From the IMG/VR virus record IMGVR_UViG_3300025108_000015, positions 114,234 to 178,233 of that record: a stretch of 64,000 nucleotides of DNA. The stretch is one strand, 5' to 3'. A model generated the notes under the pieces. The model was not told the DNA's origin. It saw nothing but the letters and a program-made list of their open reading frames with translations, and made no database searches. Position 1 is the stretch's first letter. The number at the start of each line of letters is the position of its first letter. The DNA is from a virus. Of the stretch, positions 46,288 through 54,655 are shown piece after piece. Both the position numbers and the translations under genes were made by a program.

Positions 46288-46950
46288 ATGCCAGAGAATA
46301 CAGAAAAGAGAGTTCCGAAGGGGAATATAAAATTTTCAATAACGTTATCAGACGAGCAAAAGTTAACAAAGTCTGAGATTAGAAAACACCCATTTAGTTT
46401 TGTTTTAGGAAAGGCTGGTAGTGGTAAAACATTAGTGGCAGTCCAAATAGCTTTAGATTCGTTCTTTAAACGGGAAGTAAATAAGATAGTAATAACACGA
46501 CCAACTGTTTCCAATGAGGATAATGGATTTCTACCAGGTTCACTCGAAGAAAAGATGGAACCTTGGTTAGTACCAATTCGTTCCAATATGAGAAAGGTTT
46601 ATAACAAACCAGCCATTTTAGAAAAGATGGAAAAGGATGAGAGTATTGAGTTGGTATCACTATCACACTTTAGAGGTAGAACATTTGACAACGCAATTGT
46701 TATAGTAGATGAGTTTCAAAACTTAACCAAACAACAACTTGGTATGGTATTAGGTAGATTGGGTAAAAACTCTCGAATGATATTATGTGGAGATGGTCAG
46801 CAAATTGATTTAAAATTCAATAACGACTCTGCTATTCATGATGTACCAAAACTAAAAGAATCTACATTTGTACACACTGTTACCTTGAAAGATAATCATA
46901 GACACGAATCGTTAGATGAAGTTTTAAGATTATTATACTCTATTCAATAG
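46288..46950 (+). CDS. phoH: PhoH-like ATPase
   Basis: 220 residues of the PhoH P-loop family: Walker A G41-K-A-G-S-G-K-T48, I-T-R-P near residue 69, and Walker B I-V-D141-E-F-Q-N. The following G-D-G-Q-Q-I-D-L and a C-terminal D-N-H-R-H match the superfamily 1 helicase-like fold. PhoH is widespread in aquatic phages; its exact role (RNA metabolism or stress response) is unsettled. It stands alone between two TAYTTATA motifs. Confidence 0.9.
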   Translation: MPENTEKRVPKGNIKFSITLSDEQKLTKSEIRKHPFSFVLGKAGSGKTLVAVQIALDSFFKREVNKIVITRPTVSNEDNGFLPGSLEEKMEPWLVPIRSNMRKVYNKPAILEKMEKDESIELVSLSHFRGRTFDNAIVIVDEFQNLTKQQLGMVLGRLGKNSRMILCGDGQQIDLKFNNDSAIHDVPKLKESTFVHTVTLKDNHRHESLDEVLRLLYSIQ

Positions 46951-46968
46951 TTCTAATCAATTTGTTAC

Positions 46969-46976
46969 TATTTATA
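46969..46976 (+). promoter_or_regulatory. TATTTATA late-promoter-like element
   Basis: ACTATTTATATA lies 33 bases before the giant adhesin gene at 47010, in the 59-base gap after phoH. Confidence 0.45.
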
Positions 46977-47009
46977 TATTGAGGAAACGGATAATTATCG
47001 GAGATTTAT

Positions 47010-50000
47010 ATGTCATTTGACTACACAGGTTCATTTAGTGGTTCATTTTATGGAGTTATTTCAGCATCCAGCCAGGTTAGCTATACACAAATAACTAATA
47101 AACCTACTACTATTTCAGCATTTCAAAAAAATGCTATAACCGCTAATAATAGGTTTAGAGAAGTAACATATCCAAATGATTCGGCATCATTCGATAGCAG
47201 AATTAATACATTGGAAAATTTAACCGATGATACTGGTTCTGATTCTCAAACTCTTTCGTTTAATCAAGCAAGTAATGAGTTAACAATCACCGAAGGTAAT
47301 ACAGTTGACTTATCCTCACTTTCTGGTGGAGGTGGAGGTGGTGGTTCATCCATATGGACCACTGTGGATGGTAAATACAAAGTAAGTGCAAATTTAGATG
47401 TAACTGGCTCTATTATCGCAACTTCATTTACAGGTTCGATTGATACATCAAGTATCACAAACTTTGATACCGAAGTATCTCGTTCTGCTGCTGCAAGTGG
47501 GTTTGGTACTGGTGGTGGTACATCTGATTTTACACAACTTACTAATGTTCCAAGTGGGTTAATTAGTAGTTCAACCCAAATCACATCAGCTGATTTAGAC
47601 ATGGGTGGTAATAAAGTCCTCTTTGGGAATGTTTATTCTCAATTATCTGACTTACCAAACGCTGCAAGTTACCATGGTATGTTTGCTCACGTTCACGCAA
47701 CTGGTAAAGCATATTTTGCTCATGGTGGTAATTGGGTTGAATTAGCAAACGCAAGTGGTAATATATCATCATCTACACAAGTAGAAGCAATCATAGACAA
47801 TGTATACATTTCAGCATCTGCTGCCGCAAGTGGATTCGGTGCAGGTGGTGGTGAGACTTATGCCGAAGGTTTGGGCATAGACATTGTATCTGAAGTAATA
47901 TCAATTGATACAGCATCCGCACATTTTAGAATAGCAGTATCTCAATCAGCAGCCAGCTACGGATTTGGTTCCGGTGGAGGTGGTGGAGGTGGTTCATTCG
48001 GTGACCCTCCTGTAATTATATCTCATGGATTTACTATACCTGAATTCACAGGCAGTAACGCATTTATTGGTCAACTCATAGCAACAGATGTCACTCCTGG
48101 TGATACACAAACTTGGGCAGTTCAAGATTCGTATAGTGATAACTTCTTTGAGGTATCTACTACTGGTGTAGTTAGAGCTACGGCTTCTTCGAGTAGAGCT
48201 ATGAATACTGATAATACTCCAGGATCAGGTTCACATCCATTCTTAATTAAAGTAACCGATGGCCAAAATAATGTAGTTGAAAAAACTATATACATTCGTG
48301 TAACCCCAAACTCAGCACCATCTTTTAGAATTGATGGTGTAAGTGGAAATACAATTACGGCATTTACCGCATCTTTGGATGAATCATCATCTGCTGAAAC
48401 TAAAACTCAATATAGAGTCTATGTTACGGATGCTGATAGTGATGCACTAACAATTAGAACAGGTAGTTTAGGAACTGACCACTTCTCATTTACAATTGGT
48501 ACGACTGGAGTATCAAAATATATAGACCTTGTTCAAGTAACAAGTTCTTTAGATTACGAGAGTTTAACGTCATACTCATTTATAATCACCGCATCAGATG
48601 CAAATTATGAATTAGGTTACGATGTCGCAAATATAACACACCTACCATTCAGAGTAGAGGTAGTTGATAACTTAGGTCCAGGAATACAAAATCAATCGTT
48701 ATCAGGTTTAAACGAAAACTCATCGGATGGTACTTCTGTTGGTAGTATTACTGCTACTGATAATAGTAATCCTGCTAATACAATATTGTATAAGGACTTT
48801 ACATTGGTATCGGCCCATTCTGGAAGTGACATTTCAAATCCAAATATCACTTCATCACTTGGGGGTACTACATTAACCGACCCTACCGCAGACCCATTCC
48901 AAATGAATATTGCAGGGGCTGTTACTCGTAAGTCTTCAGTATTCTTAAACTCAGATATCGCAAATAGGTATGTGTATAGAGTAAATGTCGGAGATGCTTA
49001 TAACATAGATTCTGCAAGTGCATTGATTACAATTCCAATCGCAGACGATGCTGCTTCAAGTATTGGTGTAAATGGTGGTACTTACTATGTCCACGAAGGT
49101 GCATTGACTGGAAAAAATTTAACAACCAATTCAAATGGATACGCTTCAGGTGATATAACATTTACTTCAGCTGTATCTCAAATGTGGGAAGTTAATAGTG
49201 TACCAAGTGGATATGTTAGATTCCAACAAAATAGCGCAACAAGTTATACGGGTTCAAGTGTAACTCTTGAAGTGGATACTGCTATTAGTGGTAACTTACA
49301 CTTCGCAGATAGTGACACTGTGGCTATACAAATCACTGCATCTGAAACTTCATTTGAAACTACAAAACAATATAGAGACCATACTCTAACGATTACCGAT
49401 AATAAACCATACGCAATTGTATTTACTGATACATCTGCTAATCTAAACACAAATGGTGCTAGACCATCAAATATATTAAGTGTAATTTCATTCACGGAAC
49501 CTCAATTTGGTATTGGTGATACTATTGACCATAGTCAATTCTCATTTACTGACCCAAGTGGTCAATTAACTGCATCACGAAATAGTGATGCTTATGAAGT
49601 AAGTGCTTTAACCAATTTGAGTGGGTCTACTACTTACGAGTTTACTGCAAGTATCGCTGATAGTTATGGTAATATCTCAACATCGGGTTCTTCATTTACA
49701 ATCGTTGAAGCGGGACTTGGTACTCCTGGTGCAAATGGTGTATTTTATGTAATCGAATCGGCTGAAACTGGCGATAGTGTTGTTACTAACTCAAATGGTA
49801 GAACTGGAACTCAGGCTAAGTTGTCAGTAACATACTCACCACAATATAATTCAGCAGCAGTTGCATCATTCACATCATCGAATGCACAACTTAGTGTCGC
49901 GAGTAATGGTAATGTGAGTGTTGGGACTAACATTAGTGGTAGTGGTGATGACTATCCAGGAACAATTAGTTCAAATATTACTTATAGAGACCAATTTGAT

Positions 50001-52184
50001 AACATAGGTAGTGGTTCAGTTAGTATTACTCTAACAATCAATAACGCCCCTACAGCCGCAGAACTTACTTCTACAAATAGAAATACCAATCAGGCAACTA
50101 ATGGTAATCTATTATCCACTATAAAGTGGACTGATACTGAAGGTGATGCATTGAATGTATCTTCATTCACTTTAACAGGCACTGGCGCTTCTAACTTATC
50201 AAGTTCATATGATGGGTCTAATAACTTTGGATTATATGCAAATGGTGACCAATCAGCAGGAACTATCTCGTTTACGGCGAGCATAGAGGATGTACACGGA
50301 TTCAGAACGGGTGTTTATAAAGATGATATTACAATCGCACAAGCTGACAATGGTACTCTAACATCTCCTGGTAATTTGTTTATTATTGAATCTGCTACAA
50401 ATGGTGATGGTATTACAAATACCACAACTGGTATTGGTACTGCTAAAACTTTGAGTGTAACGTATTCACCAAGTTATGGGTCGCCGGTTGCACAAAACTT
50501 TACTTCAGACAACCCATTTATCTCAGTTGGTTCATCGACTGGTGTACTGACAGTTGGAAATAATATTAGTGGTAGTAGTAATGTAGATGGTTCCACTATT
50601 ACATCGACCATCGGATGGTCAGACCAATATGGTAATCCAAATTCACAACCAATCACAATAAGCGTTACTCCGAATAACGCACCAAGTGTAACAAGTGATA
50701 CACAAACCACTGCTAATTTAAATACAAACTTAGCGATTGATGATGCATTATTAACCACATTAACATGGGGTGATGTTGAGAGTGATTCTTTAAATATCAA
50801 CACATTTAATTTAAGTGGTACTAACGCATCGAGTCTTTCGTCATCTTATATTGGTGGTAACTCATTTGAGATTCGTGCAAACGGAGCATTAGCAGCAGGA
50901 ACATACAATTATAACGCAAATGTTAAAGATGTACATGGATTTAACCAAGGAGTATACTCTGACGCAATTACCATATCACAAGCAGGTGGTGGTAGTTTAA
51001 GTGTAAGTTCATTTAACATAATAGAATCCGCACTAAGTGGTTCTAATATCACAACTGATACTGATGGAATAGGTTCAGCCGCACAACTATCTGTAAATTA
51101 TTCTCCAGATTATGGAAGTCAATCCGAGCAAAATTTTGCAACTGTTAGTTCGCTTGTACACGTAACTTCAACTGGTATATTAACTATTGAAGATAATGTA
51201 AGTGGTTCATACGCAAATGGAGCAAACTTCACGGCACCTATAACATGGACTGACCAATATGGAAACGCAGGAGCAGAGACTATAACAATTGAAGTTAGAA
51301 ATAATGTAAACCCAAGTGTAACATTTGCTAGTAATGAAACTGTAAACGCACCTCTTTCGGCCGGTACTAAGTTGGGGTCATTTACTATAAGTGATACTGA
51401 AAACGATACACCATTTAGCGCGTCTATTAGTGGTAGAGACGCATCTAAGGTAGCATTGGACTCACAAAATGTAAACTCATCTTCATACTTTATTAACGCC
51501 GCTGACAATTCAGTTACAAGTCAAGCTGATTTACATTACATGGTCTCAGTTAACGATGCATATGGTGAGGATTTTGTCCACACCCCAAGAACATCATCAA
51601 TTGGAGCAGTTCCAGCAGCAGCCCCAATTGTTTATATTTATGATATTGGGTTGTCTTCTACAAACTACAATAATACTCTTGGATATTCAGCCGCAACAAA
51701 CGTAGTTCCTTCAACATTATCAACCGCTACTGTATATAGTGGATTCGGATTTGCTGATATAATACAATCAAGTTTGGGTGGAACAAGTCTATCTTATAGT
51801 TTTGGTAGTTCTTATACAGCAACTTTGTTGAATTCCAAATCAATGACTGACTTATATGATATTAGCGAATCCTTTGGTAGAATGAATAAGAATTCAGGAC
51901 ACCGTGTCGCTATAATTATCCCAAGTGGGTCTTCGATGAGTAATGTACCTACAATTATGGGCGATGGTTACAATTCAAATGGTTATTCTAACTTAGAGGT
52001 AGCTGTTGACAACGCAAATATAGGTAGTGGATTAGGTACTACTGAACAAAGTTATATACACAAGATAACCTTAGATTCAGCAGTAAATGGATTTGATGAT
52101 TATATTATAATATCAACAGTAAATCCAGTAGCCGGTTCATCAAATATATTATTAGACATTAGACCTGATAATTCTACACCATAA
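47010..52184 (+). CDS. Giant fibre/adhesin with cadherin-like and tandem ~212-residue repeats
   Basis: 1724 residues. The N-terminal ~330 form a fibre-attachment/shaft region with Gly-rich linkers (S-A-A-A-S-G-F-G-T-G-G-G and two variants). Cadherin/Ig-like domains follow (about 330-690). Four tandem units start with (V/I)-I-E-S-A or Y-V-H-E-G-A near residues 692, 913, 1124 and 1336. Their spacing is 211-221, and the last three share Y-S-P-x-Y and N-N-A-P-like strand ends. A C-terminal domain of about 220 residues could be the receptor-binding tip. Such chains form long, calcium-stabilised rods. Host binding is inferred. Confidence 0.7.
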   Translation: MSFDYTGSFSGSFYGVISASSQVSYTQITNKPTTISAFQKNAITANNRFREVTYPNDSASFDSRINTLENLTDDTGSDSQTLSFNQASNELTITEGNTVDLSSLSGGGGGGGSSIWTTVDGKYKVSANLDVTGSIIATSFTGSIDTSSITNFDTEVSRSAAASGFGTGGGTSDFTQLTNVPSGLISSSTQITSADLDMGGNKVLFGNVYSQLSDLPNAASYHGMFAHVHATGKAYFAHGGNWVELANASGNISSSTQVEAIIDNVYISASAAASGFGAGGGETYAEGLGIDIVSEVISIDTASAHFRIAVSQSAASYGFGSGGGGGGGSFGDPPVIISHGFTIPEFTGSNAFIGQLIATDVTPGDTQTWAVQDSYSDNFFEVSTTGVVRATASSSRAMNTDNTPGSGSHPFLIKVTDGQNNVVEKTIYIRVTPNSAPSFRIDGVSGNTITAFTASLDESSSAETKTQYRVYVTDADSDALTIRTGSLGTDHFSFTIGTTGVSKYIDLVQVTSSLDYESLTSYSFIITASDANYELGYDVANITHLPFRVEVVDNLGPGIQNQSLSGLNENSSDGTSVGSITATDNSNPANTILYKDFTLVSAHSGSDISNPNITSSLGGTTLTDPTADPFQMNIAGAVTRKSSVFLNSDIANRYVYRVNVGDAYNIDSASALITIPIADDAASSIGVNGGTYYVHEGALTGKNLTTNSNGYASGDITFTSAVSQMWEVNSVPSGYVRFQQNSATSYTGSSVTLEVDTAISGNLHFADSDTVAIQITASETSFETTKQYRDHTLTITDNKPYAIVFTDTSANLNTNGARPSNILSVISFTEPQFGIGDTIDHSQFSFTDPSGQLTASRNSDAYEVSALTNLSGSTTYEFTASIADSYGNISTSGSSFTIVEAGLGTPGANGVFYVIESAETGDSVVTNSNGRTGTQAKLSVTYSPQYNSAAVASFTSSNAQLSVASNGNVSVGTNISGSGDDYPGTISSNITYRDQFDNIGSGSVSITLTINNAPTAAELTSTNRNTNQATNGNLLSTIKWTDTEGDALNVSSFTLTGTGASNLSSSYDGSNNFGLYANGDQSAGTISFTASIEDVHGFRTGVYKDDITIAQADNGTLTSPGNLFIIESATNGDGITNTTTGIGTAKTLSVTYSPSYGSPVAQNFTSDNPFISVGSSTGVLTVGNNISGSSNVDGSTITSTIGWSDQYGNPNSQPITISVTPNNAPSVTSDTQTTANLNTNLAIDDALLTTLTWGDVESDSLNINTFNLSGTNASSLSSSYIGGNSFEIRANGALAAGTYNYNANVKDVHGFNQGVYSDAITISQAGGGSLSVSSFNIIESALSGSNITTDTDGIGSAAQLSVNYSPDYGSQSEQNFATVSSLVHVTSTGILTIEDNVSGSYANGANFTAPITWTDQYGNAGAETITIEVRNNVNPSVTFASNETVNAPLSAGTKLGSFTISDTENDTPFSASISGRDASKVALDSQNVNSSSYFINAADNSVTSQADLHYMVSVNDAYGEDFVHTPRTSSIGAVPAAAPIVYIYDIGLSSTNYNNTLGYSAATNVVPSTLSTATVYSGFGFADIIQSSLGGTSLSYSFGSSYTATLLNSKSMTDLYDISESFGRMNKNSGHRVAIIIPSGSSMSNVPTIMGDGYNSNGYSNLEVAVDNANIGSGLGTTEQSYIHKITLDSAVNGFDDYIIISTVNPVAGSSNILLDIRPDNSTP

Positions 52185-52198
52185 TAGGAGATAATTAA

Positions 52199-52852
52199 AT
52201 GCCAGCAATTACAAGTAAATTAGTCTTATCATCAGCCGCCCAATCAGCAAATACTGTATTAGCTGATATTGGTTTAATAAAAGGTGCGTTATATGGTGTA
52301 AGTACTTTTAGCGATTTGGGAAACATTCACTCTAACTATGTTGAAGATGGGCAGTTGATGTTTGTCCAAGATGTATCAAAATTTTATTCGTTAACAATCA
52401 CTGCGGCAAATCCACCAGTTACATTTACTGATACCTTTACTTGGAATGAAGTAACACTCGGAGCAAGTGGAGCACTTACCGCAGATGATACGGGTTCGTT
52501 TATTCTAGCATCACAAACTGGCTCATTCTTAACTTCCGCAGATACGGGATCGTTTATTCTAGCATCACAAACCTCATCAATGTCGGTTGCTACATCATCA
52601 TTTATTTCAGATTCATTCATATCAGCATCTGCTGCAAGAAGTGGGTTTGGTTCTGGTGGTAGTGGTGGTAGTGGAATATTCACACAAGTAGGTTCCGATT
52701 ATACAACAACTAATAATCTTCAAATTACTGGATCTGTAACTGTAAATAATGGGTTATTTAAATTAACGGAGTTCACAACACTACCAAATGTAGAAGAAGG
52801 TGCAATGGCATATTCAGCATCTAATTTTTACTTTGGTATTGGTGATGTTTAA
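52199..52852 (+). CDS. Short fibre-like protein
   Basis: 217 residues. A helical/beta N-terminal domain (1-80) is followed by a duplicated block D-T-G-S-F-I-L-A-S-Q-T and a Gly-rich linker S-G-F-G-S-G-G-S-G-G-S-G similar to those in the giant adhesin upstream. A short C-terminal beta region follows (M-A-Y-S-A-S-N-F-Y-F-G). AGGAGATAATTAAATG gives a good ribosome site. It is probably a minor fibre subunit or chaperone-like partner of the adhesin. Confidence 0.6.
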   Translation: MPAITSKLVLSSAAQSANTVLADIGLIKGALYGVSTFSDLGNIHSNYVEDGQLMFVQDVSKFYSLTITAANPPVTFTDTFTWNEVTLGASGALTADDTGSFILASQTGSFLTSADTGSFILASQTSSMSVATSSFISDSFISASAARSGFGSGGSGGSGIFTQVGSDYTTTNNLQITGSVTVNNGLFKLTEFTTLPNVEEGAMAYSASNFYFGIGDV

Positions 52853-52865
52853 AATAATAAAAACA

Positions 52866-52873
52866 TACTTATA
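52866..52873 (+). promoter_or_regulatory. TACTTATA late-promoter-like element
   Basis: ACATACTTATA again, 78 bases before the ATG at 52952, in a 99-base AT-rich gap. Confidence 0.4.
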
Positions 52874-52951
52874 ATAAGAAAATAAATTTTAAAAAAGTTA
52901 CATCGATATATCAATTAATTGTATTAATACAAAAACAAAGGAAAATTAATT

Positions 52952-54046
52952 ATGGCAACATGGAAAAAGGTCATTGTATCCGGTAGTAATATCTCGGATT
53001 TAAAAAATGACTCAAATTATTTATCAAGCGCAGGTGATGGAATTATATCAGCATCATCTGTAAGTTCTACCGCTCAAGGTGAGTTTACCTCATCATTCAA
53101 TGGTGTACTAACTGAACTTAACTTAGGATTAACATCAACTGATGATGTTCAATTCAACTCTGTAACTGCATCAATTCAAGGTAATGTTGTTGGTGATGTA
53201 GTTGGTAATCTAACTGGTACTGCATCTTATGTAGATGGTGATGATGTTAACTTCGATGCGACTGGTAATGGTCAAACTGCAACTGAGTTCTCTGCATCTA
53301 TCTCAGGTCGTATCTTAGGTCTTGAACAAGGACAATATGACTTAGAGTTCTCTGGTTCGACTGGAGATGGTACAATTACTGATGCTGAACACCTTAGTAT
53401 CTTAGGTGGTACAAACGTAGATACAGTAGCAGCCGGTAACAGCCTTACTATTAACTTGGATGATACTATTAGTCTAAGTCAAGTAACTGCATCTATCGTA
53501 TCTGCAAGTAATGGGTTTATTGGTGACTTAACAGGTGATGTAACGGGTAATGCTGACACTGCGACTACCTCATCTTATGTAGCTGCATCTTCACCATCAC
53601 AAGGTACAGTAACAATTACTGGTAACGACATTGACTTGGGTCTTCAAGTAGCTGATTCGCCTGTATTCGCCGATTTAAGACTTACGGGTAATCTTACAGT
53701 TGAAGGTACAAGAACTGAATTGAACGTAGCAAACTTGAACGTAGAAGACGCATTCATTTTATTGAATTCTGGTTCAGCTAGTGGTGATACCGGTATCATT
53801 TTCGGTGGTGCTAACACTACTAATATCAATACTGGTTCAGCTATATTCTATGATGATAGTGATTCAGTATTTTCTTACGCTGCAGATGTTGAAGCGGGTG
53901 ACGTTACAGCAACAGCTGCATCTAAATTAGGTAACATCCAAGTAATGGCTGGTGCTGGTTCTCATAATATGGCCGCAGCAACATTCCAAGGTGTGGGTAC
54001 TATCGCTGTAGATAATGGTGAGTGTATTTGGATTCAAACAGCGTAA
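52952..54046 (+). CDS. Fibre protein with shared WKKVI N-terminal anchor
   Basis: 364 residues, starting A-T-W-K-K-V-I-V-S-G-S-N, nearly the same as the protein at 54656. A long beta-rich shaft with Gly/Asn/Thr repeats follows. Around residues 220-275 a module (A-D-S-P-V-F-A-D-L, T-G-N-L-T-V, L-N-V-E-D) is shared with 54656. The C-terminal ~80 residues form a small folded end with H-N-M-A-A-A-T-F. The shared N-terminus probably docks both on one virion receptor. A spacer of 99 bases precedes it. Confidence 0.68.
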   Translation: MATWKKVIVSGSNISDLKNDSNYLSSAGDGIISASSVSSTAQGEFTSSFNGVLTELNLGLTSTDDVQFNSVTASIQGNVVGDVVGNLTGTASYVDGDDVNFDATGNGQTATEFSASISGRILGLEQGQYDLEFSGSTGDGTITDAEHLSILGGTNVDTVAAGNSLTINLDDTISLSQVTASIVSASNGFIGDLTGDVTGNADTATTSSYVAASSPSQGTVTITGNDIDLGLQVADSPVFADLRLTGNLTVEGTRTELNVANLNVEDAFILLNSGSASGDTGIIFGGANTTNINTGSAIFYDDSDSVFSYAADVEAGDVTATAASKLGNIQVMAGAGSHNMAAATFQGVGTIAVDNGECIWIQTA

Positions 54047-54071
54047 TTTATTAATGTTGAAAAGGTTATAT

Positions 54072-54266
54072 ATGAGTTTACATAAAAAGTTGGGATTGTC
54101 CAACAATAAAACTCAAAATGATAAAGAGGGAACCCTCAAGCTCACTAAGGGTGAGCTTGAGTCCCTTCTTATCGGATTGGGTGAAGCTTCATTTAAAGGT
54201 AAGCAAGTTGAGTCAGTATTCAAACTAGCTATGAAGATTCAAAACGAAATTAAAAAATTAAGTTAA
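54072..54266 (+). CDS. 64-residue hypothetical protein
   Basis: Start chosen at ATG 54072, after the preceding stop at 54046; an in-frame ATG at 54015 would overlap the fibre gene. The product is Lys/Leu-rich and helical. Its coding sequence contains a near-perfect hairpin (54135-54161). Small helical proteins next to fibre genes can be assembly chaperones, but no evidence shows this here. Confidence 0.55.
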   Translation: MSLHKKLGLSNNKTQNDKEGTLKLTKGELESLLIGLGEASFKGKQVESVFKLAMKIQNEIKKLS

Positions 54267-54273
54267 TTTAATT

Positions 54274-54465
54274 ATGAAAAGTTACGAAGGATTAAATGCA
54301 AGTGATTGGAAGATAGTCCAAATTGCATTAAACAAAATGGAAATTCGTGGTAAGGAAGCGCCTATAATCACAGGTATAATGGCAAAAGTTCAAATGGAAC
54401 TTGAATTATTAGAATTACCCGTAAGTGAACGCCCTAAAAAGGGTGACATCATTACAAAGGAATAA
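54274..54465 (+). CDS. 63-residue hypothetical protein
   Basis: The frame starts K-S-Y-E-G-L-N-A-S-D-W-K-I-V and is a small helical protein with an acidic-basic pattern, ending in I-T-K-E. It begins 7 bases after the previous gene and is followed at once by a terminator, so it is a genuine operon end. Function unknown. Confidence 0.55.
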   Translation: MKSYEGLNASDWKIVQIALNKMEIRGKEAPIITGIMAKVQMELELLELPVSERPKKGDIITKE

Positions 54466-54471
54466 TTTAAG

Positions 54472-54500
54472 AATCCTCTACAAAAGTAGGGGATTTTTTT
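54472..54500 (+). terminator. Rho-independent terminator
   Basis: AATCCTCTAC (54472-54481) pairs with GTAGGGGATT (54486-54495) around an AAAA loop, with one G-T pair, and is followed by a T run to 54500. It closes the transcript of the two small genes. Confidence 0.85.
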
Positions 54501-54561
54501 ATTATAAACCAATCTACTACCAAATCTGAATTATCTATGTGGTTTTTATTTTATAGTAAAC

Positions 54562-54569
54562 TATTTATA
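54562..54569 (+). promoter_or_regulatory. TATTTATA late-promoter-like element
   Basis: ACTATTTATA is 86 bases before the start at 54656, within a 155-base leader after the terminator. The leader also contains a GGTTG/CAACC inverted repeat (about 54592-54637). Confidence 0.4.
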
Positions 54570-54655
54570 AGAGATTAATCAAACATAAACCTGGTTGTTG
54601 GCTCGAAAGAGAAGTGGGCATGAAAATGTTACCAACCGCAAATTAGGAAAAGGAT

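Noticed and set aside
54015-54071. Upstream start for the 64-residue protein
   Set aside because: It lies inside the fibre gene and would add residues without a helical pattern. ATG 54072 follows the stop.
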